Positions 47,009 through 59,200 of a stretch of DNA of 64,000 bases are shown in pieces (positions within the stretch are counted from its first letter, which is position 1; every line of letters starts with the position of its first letter). The notes under the pieces were generated by a model. That model was given only the letters and a program-made list of their open reading frames with translations, was not told the DNA's origin and made no database searches. The translations under genes and the position numbers were made by a program. This stretch comes from Bolinopsis microptera (lineage: Eukaryota > Ctenophora > Tentaculata > Lobata > Bolinopsidae), in contig NC_087078.1 in the NCBI RefSeq assembly GCF_026151205.1, positions 16,013,118-16,077,117 of the forward strand, in the 5' to 3' direction.

Positions 47009-47429
47009 GTTGTGTAGTTCAAGGCCCCGTTAACACTGTGATATAGCACCACTTGGTTTGAAAAGAAAGGACACCAGTAAGATACCACCGTATCGGTTGA
47101 AGTCATCTCACCCCAGCTGTATTTGGTGGGGTACTTGAACCCTACCTGGTTACTCGGCAGAAACTCGCAGTAGGTTCCCTCTATCTGGGTGAGAGTTGAA
47201 GTACTCGGAGTGTGTCCCTGTCTCCACTCCTTCTTTGTACTTCGCAAACAAAGGAAACCTCTTCTCCTCGATACAAGATTTGAGCTGGTGGCTGATCTTT
47301 TTAGCCGTCTCCAAGAGCGTGGTCTCTTTGGTTATCTTCTCACTTGTTTCAACCTCAGCAATGCAGAGCATAAAGCTCTCATCCCCTGGATCTGGATCTA
47401 CCCGGCTCCTGAGGTTAGCAACAACGGCT

Positions 47430-47797
47430 CTTACTAAATCGCTCGCCCAAAAATTTCACGTGACTTTGGTTTTTTTGGTTTTGCAGCCGTACAAAACGGT
47501 TTTACATAAACCCTAATCCCAACCCTAACCCTAACCATAACCCCGAAGCTATCCATAATCTTAACCAGAACCCTAACCCTAACCCGAGCCCTAAATAATC
47601 GAATTCACGTTTTACTAGCCTGTCACGTGACCAAAACGGTTTTTTGCCCATAACTCTCCAGGGAAGCATTTTAACCCTACGTCATGGGGGGTGATTCGGA
47701 ATCAGCGTCCAAAAATACACCGATCTAGATCACTTTCATGCCTAAAGGGCCTTTTCACAAGAATTTTCTTAAAATTTGGGCGAGCGATTTAGTAGGA
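47430..47797. mobile_element. Small TIR element inserted in a coding frame
   Basis: The inverted ends GCTCTTACTAAATCGCTCGC and GCGAGCGATTTAGTAGGAGC share about 22 bp. On the minus strand both sides carry GTTGTTGC, an 8-9 bp target duplication. The interior has no protein frame but contains runs of CCCTAA (about 47515-47596). Confidence 0.75.
47510..47600. repeat. Degenerate telomere-like CCCTAA repeats
   Basis: About ten units of CCCTAA/CCCTAAC mixed with variants such as CCATAA and CCCGAAG. It resembles the metazoan telomere repeat TTAGGG on the minus strand and lies wholly inside the small inverted-repeat element. Confidence 0.8.
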
Positions 47798-47999
47798 GCG
47801 AGCAACAACATCGGTGTACAATTTTGGAACCCCCTCTTCGGGAGACTCTCCTCCTTTTCTCTTAATGTGAACTGCAGCTACCGCGTAGAACAAAGCTGCA
47901 AAGCTGTAACAACCAACAGTCACCCTGATCTCTTGCACAGAGATAAATGGTGGCAATCTAAAAAGGTCGAAAGCCAAGGGAATTAACTTTGAATCCAAG

Positions 48000-50900
48000 A
48001 TTGACCATTGTTAATAGTCTGGCCCGGCGCGCGCTACTTCGTAGCACTTGCGCGTTACTTACATCCGTCAAATCCAAGGATAAATTGAAAATTTACAGCA
48101 ATTACAAATTATGTTTTTTACTTTGGTAATGGTAATAGCAACATGACACGAACAATTACAAATAAAAAGTGATATTTGGCCAATAGTGTTGACGAATTTT
48201 TTGTCCAGGCCATTATGAACGTACTAACTGCTAACCCGACGCGCGCCTTTTCGTAGCACTTGCCTCTATTCATAATATTTCGAGAAGAAAGCGACGCGCG
48301 TTGTACATTGTACCGAGATGCGTTACTGTGCCGCGCCGCGCACTCAATGAGGCTTCTCTCTAGATCGGCGAGATGCGCTATTGTGCCGCGCCGAGCTGAA
48401 ATGAATTGACATCGTCAATATTTAACAAGATTGCAATGAAATTTAGACGACTATCATCCGACATCCGTCGACGCGGTCAATAGACATTAGTGATCAGTCC
48501 ACTAACAACTAGCTAACAATGAACAAATAGTATATAATTATAAAAATTACGATAATTTAATTTTAACTTTAACGGGTGATACTCCTAAAATATTCGTTCC
48601 AAATATTAAATTGTCAACGAAGCGAGTCCAAACTTCAAGCCGACTCGGCCTCGGCCTCGGCGTGCGTTTTGGTAAATTATAAACCTATTCTTTTTACTAC
48701 ACACTAAACTATTACGTGACTTATTTTGTGCTTTGATAAATTTTCTTTGACGCTCTTGAATTTGGTTCTGTCAAACAAATCCTTGTAGCACAATGCACTC
48801 ATGACATACGTTGCATGCCACTTTTCGCGCACTTATATCAATTATTATCAACTAACTATAAACTATTATATTGGCAATTAGGCTGCGCCGCGCATCCAAT
48901 AATTATCTTTCTTGCAGCCACTTTTCTTCGTTAGATCAGCAAAATGCACTATTGAGCCAAACAAAGTCGATCAGGATCAGGATTGACATCGTAAATTGAA
49001 ACAAACCCATGCCGGCCATTCCCTAGCTTTTCTCATCCCGATCCTTTATGGATGACAACCTTGGAGGACTTCGCCGCTTCGACGCGCTGCGCAAACTAGC
49101 ACCTTTGCTTCGCATCGTCGATCTCGATGGATTGACATCGTCAATCAAATGACAACCTTAATTATTTTTAAAACATCTCATCGTTCCAGGGTCAAGGGTT
49201 AAGTGATTTATAATTTATTTAGCACGCTCGCAATTATTATACTTATACTTATAGACCAAACATTGTTTAGTGTTTAGATATTTAGTCTACTTTTAAAGTG
49301 AAAAGTCTACTCCTGAAATCCCGAGTGATAGACGATAGTTTCCTTTTGGCGAGTAGTCAGTCCTCTGAAGAATTTTGTATACCTGCTTTAATTCCTTAGC
49401 TCCGGCTTTCTCCATATCAGGACGATAGGATTTGTCAAGAGTAGACTTTCACTTATCTCCAGAAACCCAAGCATTATTCCACTAATCGTCCTTTCCTTCT
49501 CTAAGTAGAGCTACGGAATATTCTAGAGTGTTGTCACCAGGACAAGGAAGAGGTGGGAGACATGGCAGATGACGTAGAGTGAGGACACCATGATGATATT
49601 GATGGTGATAGCTTATGATTATGATGTTATTAGAGATAACATTGTAGGTTTATAACCTACCAGGACGCGCGCCGAGTTGGACTTGTCGACGGTCCTAATA
49701 TATGGTCCTAATATATGGAACAAATATTTTACGAGTATCACCCGTTAAAGATAATAAAGAGTGATAGAGGGATAAAGGGAGATTATGCGGGATTAGGTCG
49801 TAAGACTAAGTGTACCCTTTCAGGAACTCCAGATATGTATCTTCTGCGGTTTTCTTCAGAGAGTATAATGTTAGAGCCTTCATTTGTTACACTTTGCTGA
49901 TTACCCTTCTAAGAGAGTTTCTTGTTTAAGATTAAAGATTAGACTTTGACAACATTTCACGATATCAATATTGAATGCAGTGGACAAAAGATTGTACGTT
50001 ATTGACCATTTATCATTGTACAATTAGTGAAATAGAAGATTCCAGGTCCCTTCCGGGCCCTTACTTCATGGTAATCTCTGTCAACAAGCCGAGGGAGGTT
50101 ATGAATATTAACTAATCTGACAATTTAAATATAATTATTACAACAGCAAACTGGGGATACCACTTGCCAGTGTGCGCTATTATAATAATAGACGTACAGC
50201 GTGCGACAATTTCGTACGACAATTTCCTGTCTAAGAGAGGCTTTGACGGTACTTCAGGGCATCAATATTGATTATTGAATGCAGTGGACAAAAGATAATA
50301 CGACTTTGGCCATTAACCTAATTGTGAAATTAGTTGATCGGAAGCACCCAACCGGTCTCTTTATGGCCATCTTTAATTAACCTTTAATGCTGGAGTCGAT
50401 GAAATGAAAGACACGAATCAGATAATTCAAATTACATTGTCACAACTACAAGTACAACAAAGTCAGCGACGTGACTATATATATAATTGGCAGTGAAATG
50501 TTTTATTGATGGAGTTCTAACTAGACTAACAAGCTAGTAAACGAATATATGACATCTAACTTTGCTCTACAAATACATCATCTTTCGCCGCGATTTTTGA
50601 AATGTTTCCGCGATTTTGCCTAGTTTGTCATGTTGTGGCGCCGCGATTTTTGGCCTAAATAATCGAGATTTTCTATTTTCCTTGCTAGCTTATAATTTGG
50701 GACCTGTACTAGGGCTGGTTCACCGTCATATCAAACCTTTTAGGAAAATACCTAGTTTACGTCTCATACACTGTCGTGTCTTGTATCCCAGACCATATGC
50801 AGATCATGAACCATAGCTAAACAGTACACGTAATGTGTTAGGTAATCGATCACATTACACAATCTTTGTTCTCAGTAAGTACCACCAATACTTTTACTTT

Positions 50901-53265
50901 TTAGAGAGCATGATGTGGTAGTTTTACTAAACTGGACGGTAGGAAACACATGACGTGATGTGTTACAAGATCCAGTCGTTGTCCTGCAGAGGCGGTATAA
51001 GTAACGTGGCACATGCCTGCATGGTTATTGTTACAGTTACCATGGTAACAGTGGTAAATTTAGTAGCGCTAACCGGGGGACATCACTCTCAGATGGTTCA
51101 GTGGAGAGGAAGTGGCTACAGTCATGTATAAGGCCTTGTTAATGGTTTCGTCGACAATAATATTTTCCTGAATGTGATCATAATGTTGTTATGTTCTGCA
51201 TAATGTTGTTATGTTCTCCACACAGGGAGACTTTAGTGCAAACCATAACAGTAAACCTTTACTATCTCTTATCCTCCCGGGACATCTGCAAAACATGTTA
51301 ACAAAACGATCCGTAGAGCCAAAGATGTGATCCATCCCGGGTCCTTAGAGTTGGTTCACTCTTAATTAGATTACACGCCGGGTTTTTGATATCACTATCA
51401 GATGAGGTCAGAGTTTTGGTTTCACAGAAATTCTTAAATCTGATCTCATGCCGAGTGATGAATATAAATCTCCAAACTTCAGTGAGTTTTAGCTCAAGTT
51501 TGCCTCTACCTCCATCCTACATCGACCGAGAGTGAGCGGTCCTTTCTTTGGTATATATTGCATGAGGCAGTGCCTTTTCTAAATAAAGGATACGTATCAC
51601 CTTGTGAGTGCTCCATGCGGCTATTGATGTGTTTCTTAACAGCATGTTGTGCTGCTGTACGCGTCTACCAATCTTAATAAATTGTCGTACACACTGCACG
51701 GCTGATAATAACTAATAATCCATTATCTGATTACTGGTTATTATATAATAACTAATAATCCATTATCTGATTACTGGTTATGTTGATCGTACCAGCGACC
51801 AGAGAAGCACCGGTTATTGGTTGCATTATAGTAGCTTTTATTGGTTATGTTAATTTCTAATGGCTATTACCCGAGGACTTCACTATCAGTTGTTCATTGT
51901 TCCGTATCAAAGATTCGGCGGAGAAATAGGCCGCCAAGTTTTCGCTCAGCTTTCGGTAATGCTATTTTCTAACATTATAATGTCTATTGGTTTAATTAGA
52001 ACTTTTATAAATCAAACACAGTTTAGCTAAACTGGGCCACTACTAACCCCCTCCAGTAAGTTTTAAGCTTGTCGCCAAGATTATAAGAATATTTAATTGT
52101 ATTTTTAATTGTTTCGAATGTAATGATTATGTAAATAGTACCTGCAGGGAGGTGAAACCTGTCTTTTATCTATCGCGTAGTTTTTAAATAACACACCCTT
52201 TTCTGGTAAAGATCTTCACAGGTGTTTGAAATCTTCACAGCCGATAAAATTAAAGATTTCACCGAACCCCAATTCATTTACATTTCCCCTACTTTGTTAA
52301 ATAAACATGGAAACTTAAGATGAAAATACAATAACTTTGGTAAGAATACATTAGCCTTTGTTACGAATTCGTTCCCAAGTGGTCTATGATACCCACTCTA
52401 CTGTTTCACTATATCCGTACTACCTCACGAGACCTGGCGTCAACCAGAAGAACCGCTATAAGTTTCTTCCGCCAATAGTGTTATTTATTCTGTACACCGA
52501 CAATTTTTCTTTGTTTGTAATTGTTGAATGTTGCGGTACATAATTGCTTTAATATTTTAAATTGTATAATTGAGACCTTTACCAAATTAGTAGTACATTA
52601 CTTTAATTTCATGCGACTGTTTTCTTTTGTATGCGTAAATTATATTCGTCGTTAATTCTGTCTCGAAAACATTATATTATATTAATTATAGTATAAATTC
52701 AAACTAAACACCCAAGGCTATGCGACATTAGGATGAATGATTGTCGTTTTATTGTATGTTTCTTTATTAATGTATGGTCCACGTTGTTTATCCTGCGTGT
52801 GGCCTCGTTGTGAGCGTTAGTGTTAATTTTACTATGATTAAGGGTCCCTCAAATGAAAACGTTTGGAGTTCACATAGCTTATATAATATATATCATGCTG
52901 CAGGTGCCCTCTGTTTCATCGAGATAGTCGACAGGTGCAAGATAATATACTAAGGGTTTGAAAGGGAGCTAATCTGGCAAACAGGCGGACAAAAGCTCAC
53001 CGCTGGTCCGTTGTTTTTAATCTTATTTCCTCTTATTCAACAACAATATTTTGTTGGTTGTTTGCGCAACTTCAATGTTAGCCTGGTCTTGTGGCAGTTC
53101 ACTTAACGTTCAGTCCTTCAGTTGAATATAGTTTACTTTCAAAGGTAGCCATTTCTCAGTCCGTTTGGATTGTTTTTATTTCAAGCCATAAAGGAACCGT
53201 TCTCATAGCGTCAACACATTGACCTACCAAAAGGATACTCGCAACAGGAAGCAGTTATCAACAGA
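48000..53265. other. Gene-free interval upstream of the receptor gene
   Basis: No gene seen. GC-rich words recur in AT-rich DNA: GCGCGCGCTACTTCGTAGCA (about 48028) and a related GACGCGCGCCTTTTCGTAGC (48238), TGCGCTATTGTGCCGCGCCG variants, and ATTGACATCGTCAAT at 48405 and 49130. Short tandem duplicates occur at 51180-51215 and 51706-51780. The start of the receptor promoter should be near the right end. Confidence 0.5.
50521..50690. repeat. Dispersed GC-palindrome repeat, copy B
   Basis: Second copy of the repeat at 13893-14047, same orientation, with the same ordered blocks ending GGCGCCGCGATTTTTGGCC-TAAATAATCG. This copy has about fifteen extra bases (GATTTTTGAAATGTTTCC region). Confidence 0.75.
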
Positions 53266-56200
53266 ATGAAGAAGTGGGCTTTTTGCTCTTTTCTATTCAT
53301 CTTAGGAGCTTCTGCTCAGGAACCTCAACCAGGTCAGTTTAATTTTAGATCAGAAAATCAAAATTCAAATACTGCAGATTTGTGTTAAAAGCATGTAATA
53401 ACTTATGTGGAGGACACCCCGGTTCGTGCTCCGTAAGACGAGTAAAGCTTATGATCAATTATTTGCTTGTAGGCACGGAAGAACTTAGCTCCGACCAAAA
53501 TTATCACCGTCTTATATGTGCTTTTAGGGTATGTATTCATTATATACAATTTAGAGATAACAATAACTAATAAATTTCATCCCAGCTGCCACAATAACAC
53601 CCACCACGGAGATAGTGTACGCGGTTGAAGAGCACGTGATTAGATGTGAAATTACTGGTATCCCCAGACAAGTCAATGGTGTCCGTTGGAGACCTGCACA
53701 GCAGAGGATAATAGGATATAATCTAAATGATGGAACTTTCGATCGGAAAACGAAGTCTCAAGTTTCCAGGCTGAGGATATCAGCTGCAAAACTGGTCGAA
53801 CTGAGAAACAGTACGCGCGAACATACCTTCACGTGCAGTTTCGATATTGGTAACACTAAATTTAGTGCTAACAAAATCATCACTATCTTTAATCCGAGTA
53901 AGAAACTCAGTTTTAATTTATCCTTTTTTTCTTCTTTATGTTTATCGCCTATTTTCATATAAAATCATATTTTCATTGATTGAACGTTTCGTGGTTCGGT
54001 GAAGTAAAAACGGATTCGTGTTTTGAGTGATTTTTAGTGGTCCAGTTCGGGATCAGGAAACAAAATTAAGCCGAATTTGTTTCCGTGGTAAGATGTTGTA
54101 ATATTTCAATAATACCTTTAGCCAGGGTTTGTTCAATAGCACAAAATATTTGGTTAGATTCAGTTCGGAATAAAATGAGTGGTTCGGTTGAACGTGCGAT
54201 TCAGTCGTTTGCTAAATACCCTTCAAATTATTTTGACAACATTGAATCATTTCCCAACATAATTGTATTAACTCAAATACATTCCCAGGTGTGAGAATAC
54301 ACACAGCTACAGAGAATGTATATGCTACCAAATCCCATTCCATAAACTGTCACTTGGATGATCATCCTAACAAAGTAACTGGCGTGCAGTGGCCTCCTGC
54401 AACAGGAGATACAAATGGATACTCTTTTGACGATGGCATTTTCTATGAAATTGAACTCCCCCTTCAATACCATCAAACTCCAATTCTGACGATATCAGCT
54501 GCCAAACTTGTTGAGCTGAGAACTTCTGCTGCTTCACACACTTTTACGTGCAAGATTGTTGTTGGTTCCACCAAAATACCGGTTACTGCTACTCAAACCA
54601 TTACCATCTTCAACCCTGGTATGTGAATTCAAATTTATTTACATTTTGTTTATTTATTAACAGTTGATATCATCATTGATGGCGAAATTTGAATAAAAAT
54701 TCAACTATATTCTTAAATCAAAAACGGACTGACCAAAAGTTTAAAAATAGACTGCTTTGAATTGATTTAAATCTTATTTCAGGTTTATCAATAGGTCCGT
54801 GGATGCAGAATGTGTATACCACGTACAATCATATCATCAGTTGTATGTTGTCCGACATCACTGAAGAATATATTTTCTTATGGACTCCTCAACGGTATTG
54901 GGATTCAGGAATTACTTTGTCGAATGGAACTTTCGATTCGACTTCGAGCTCTCAAGTGTCCACGATGACGATATCGCCTGTTAGTTTGAGAGATTTCCAG
55001 AGCTACTCCAATCCACAAACTTTCAGATGCAGTGTTACAATAAACGATACTGATTTAATCACTGCTAGCCAAGTTATCACTTTCTTTAATCCAAGTAAGA
55101 AAATATAGACAATTTTAATAATCAGTCGTCAGTCACTGCCAAATTCCAATGGACGTTTAAGCTGTTTTAGTCACAGAAATTCAAAAAAGACTTAAAAGGC
55201 GTTTATAAAACCACACATTTACCTCCATGGGAACCTTTAAACAAACGAATACAATTTCAGCTGCAATTATAACGTCAAATACGTCAAACGCGTACATTAT
55301 GGAAGATCTTGTCATAAAGTGTAGACTGTCTGGTATCTTTGGCCAAATAACTGGTGTACTCTGGAACCCTGCAGTAGAGACACCCAAAGAGTATATTTTG
55401 ACGGACGGAACTTTCGATTCTAAAACCAATTCCCAACAGTCCACGTTAACGATAACAGCGTCAAAACTTGCCTTACTTAAATCTGATCAGGCGATATGGA
55501 GATTCACTTGCGAGTTCGTGGTGGATCCTGATTCTAAAAAATCAGTACAGGCAACTGAATCTGTCGCTATCTTCAATCCATGTAAGATTATTCCAGATTA
55601 TTTTGACTTTATTGTTGTAATTATTTGATATATAGCACTCTTTGCATAATAAATAAAAGACAATCTGTCAAAAATGTATGAATTCTGTTCATTATGATTA
55701 AGGTAAGGCAAAAGGACTGTTTATCAGAAACCCAGAAAATTGGCAAGTTATCGACAGGCTTATAATGAGTAAAAATTGATGGTCAATAAAGGTTGGATAA
55801 TGTTATAACAATTCTTATATCGCGTGTTTTTCAATTGGAAGCTTTAAGAGAATGTATAATACCGAATCACCATTGTCATTGCAACATGATACTCACCATT
55901 TAGCTTATGTAGCTGGTCGGCCGTTCTTTAATTTTGCTTTTAGTGAGCGACAAATGATAGTAACCATTAATAATAATTATCAAAAATATGCTCATAAAAA
56001 TACATTTATCACGTATTTAAATGTAATTGACTATTTCAGCTGTTACGATAACGCTCAGTTCTGATACTGTATATACAGTGAAAGACTTTAAAATAACTTG
56101 CACTTTGAACGATGTCTCATATGCAATGGCTGAAACTCTGCTTTGGACTACAACACCAATAAAAGAACCATCCAAGTTAATAACATTAGATGGATTTACT

Positions 56201-59200
56201 GCAGATCTTGTGAAGAACGGATCCTACGTGTCCATCCTGACAGTCCCAGCTGACGAGCTTAGTGCCGCTTCACACATGTTTACTTGTCAGATAACCGTTG
56301 GTTCCAGCAACACGATAATTTCCGATACCAAATTTATCACCATGATTGATCCAAGTAAGAAAATTGGTTTTGATAGATCGACCATAATGTTATTGTTAAT
56401 CAGCTGAACATGATCTTCAGTATATTTGCTCAGTTTTTTTCTTTTAGTCGAAAAGATCAAACAGAATCAATAGAAATTTACCCAAGAAAACAGAATCATA
56501 GCGATCCCAAACAATACATGCCAAGTTTCACAACCTTATGCTCTCATAAAGAAATCATTACAGTCAAATGTCACAAAATTGTCTTTCTGATGCGCCCACA
56601 GCAGCTATAAAAGTTCCCATGATTGATTTCAGTTTCTTCTTCACGTGTAATTTCGACTACAGATAATTCACAATTAAATTTAACATCTGTTATCGGCATG
56701 CAAAATGTTCAGGGCAGGTCATGTAAGAAATGTTTTATCACATAGAAAATTCATTCAAACAATTCATTAATATTTCCTATATTTCAGTATCATCGCTTTC
56801 TTCTTTCGACATAGAAAGTGAAAAAGTCATTAAGCATACACGCAGTGAAGGTTTGCTCTCGCTGTCGTACGGGGACTCGGATGGTAAAGAAATGATGGGA
56901 ACTGTTTGTGGTGATTTCAACTTTGACATGTCAGACGAATTTTGCATGAAATTTGGTTATCAATATGGAGAATGGGGAAAAAGTAGATATCGAAAGCAAT
57001 ATGCTACTCAACAGTAAGTAATATGCTACTCAGCAGTAAGTAATATGCTACTCAACAGTAAGTGATATGCTACTCAACAGTAAGTTATATGCTACTCAAC
57101 AGTAACTGTAAGTAATATGCTACTCAGCAGTAAGTTATATGCTACTCAAGAGTAAGTAATATGCAACTCAACAGTAAATTATATGCAACTCAACAGTAAG
57201 TAATATGCTACTCAACAGTAAGTAATATGCTACTCAACAGTAAGTAATATGCTACTCAACAGTAAGTAATATGCTACTCAACAGTAAGTAATATGCTACT
57301 CAACAGTAAGCAATATGCTACAGGCTACTCAACAGTAAGCAACAGGTTGGGCAGGTTGGGCAGAACCATGAGCGGTGAGCCTCAATAAGCTTACGTCGTA
57401 GTACTCACTAGTAGACTTCAATGGAGTTTAATCTAATATTCCCTTCTAAACCTAATGCCATGATTTTGCTATACTGTTTCAGTTTACTAAACTCACTAAT
57501 TTACTCAGGACGGTTCTTAACGATCAAGATTATCAAATCCTGCAATGCAATATGACCGGTTCTGGCACGATATTCTGCAAAGAGCTATCATCTGATTTGC
57601 AAACTTGTAGCCACGGTGATGATATTTGGTTACAATGCGCAAATTCGACAGGTAAAATATGATAATTTCATTGTTTGACAATTTTGTTAATTTGCTCAGA
57701 GACGGGTAATCAGTAAGTAATCTAGCCTCAAAATTAAGTTGTTCTTAATCTGAGAATCCTTCAATGCTCAAGTTTAAAAATCATTGAGTAATTTACCTTA
57801 TCCCTATAAAATCCCAAATGATTGACTATTAGTTTCACTTCTTACCGTTATTATCCGTTATTATAGAAATTAAAAGTTTGATCGCAGATACGGAAAGATG
57901 GCGAGTTGACGGCAAGTGTGGTCCGGATTATCCTTTACGGGATGGAAGTGCATCCGAATGTGATCCTTCCGGAGAGGACCCTTGCTGTAACCAAGATGAT
58001 CAATCTTGTGGAAACACTCAAAATTACTGTACATGCGAAAGATGTATTGATTACAGAACACAAGTACAAGAAGAGGGGTGTAAGATATCAGAGGTGGGCA
58101 GGTTTCTCAAAAACTTTTGTTTCACTAAAATTCTCAAGGAGCATTACAAGTGTCTCCATTCCGATGTAGTTTACAAAGAGGAGTTAGGAACATGGGATCA
58201 GGATCTCGGTGGGGCCACGCTGTCCAGTGTTACAGATGTGTGTGAAAATGATCCGTTTGTTTACCAAGCTTGTGGCTTCAACACTCCCATCAGCAACAGT
58301 GAGGTTCTTTGCAACGGATTCTTTTGTCCAGATGAAGAAACTACCCAGAGAAATCACAAATATACTGATTTCGCCGGAGAAAAGACTTGTGGGGACACTA
58401 CCAAAGTTGAATCTGAAGAAGATACCTCGGAGGTTTGTGATGGTAAGTGTGACACTGCTAACACTTGTGCTGATGAAAGTGAGTGTAATGGAGAGATTTA
58501 TGGATTGAAATGTGATAAATCAGAGAATGAAACAAGCTACATCCCTGTACACTGGATATGTAATGGAAATCCAGGATGTGAAGATGGAGCGGATGAAAGC
58601 AGGTGTGAGGTTCCAAATGAAAAGGAAGTAAAAACCTGCATGCATTACTACGGTAATTTAATTTTGGGGAAAGACATCATAGTGCCCATCTTGAATTTCA
58701 CGAGATGTGCTGTTTTCGACATAGCCAACGGAGTCTACCCTTATTGTTTGGATTTCATGGACCAAACCAACTGTACAGATGTCCAACGGGTCGGAGGAAA
58801 GTGCAATGTCAACAACATGTTGACAAGAATCTCTATGAGTATGGTTTGTTACAATCATAAACTTTGTGATGATAATATTGAAAATGTGTGTGAATCCCCT
58901 TCCAGTCTGACGAATTGCAAGGTCCACCGACACAGGATGTGTGATGGTGTGAATGACTGTGACGACGGCAGTGATGAACTTCATGACGACTGTAAACTTA
59001 CCGCTGAAAGCTTCCAGTGTAAAAGAAGATTTGGCATCGATAAAGAAATGAGCCTTCCACTAGCTTGGACTATGGACGGTATAGAAGACTGTATAAATGG
59101 GTATGACGAGAATCAGGATGAGTGGAAACGATGTGGAAATGAGACAAAGAAAACTCTTCGATGGATCCATAATAAAAAAGGTGACGAAAAAAATTACTGT

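Larger units (their letters stand above)
47005..47998 (-). pseudogene. Broken coding sequence of unknown family
   Basis: Coding-like pieces read in one direction. The first (47998 down to about 47800) starts MDSKLIPLAFDLF, has a hydrophobic stretch around GCYSFAALFYAVAAV and runs to LYTDVVA, where it enters an inserted element. On the far side, in the matching frame, it resumes at about 47425 (NLRSRVDPDPGDE) and continues through ETAKKISHQLKSCIEEKRF to a stop near 47152. A second frame then reads CEFLPSNQVGFKYPTKYSW to 47005, so there is a frameshift or a missed intron. It ends at the LINE tail. I do not recognise the family; I judge it a dead gene fragment. Confidence 0.55.

Noticed and set aside
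47189-47516. Plus-strand frames of 82-106 codons
   Set aside because: Antisense of the minus-strand fragment that has better coding character, then running into the inverted-repeat element.
47510-47600. Chromosome end or telomere
   Set aside because: The CCCTAA repeats are degenerate, under 100 bp long and lie inside a small transposable element with unrelated DNA on both sides.
57014-57350. Could the 22-bp array be a CRISPR array?
   Set aside because: There are no unique spacers; units abut directly, and the window is clearly animal DNA.
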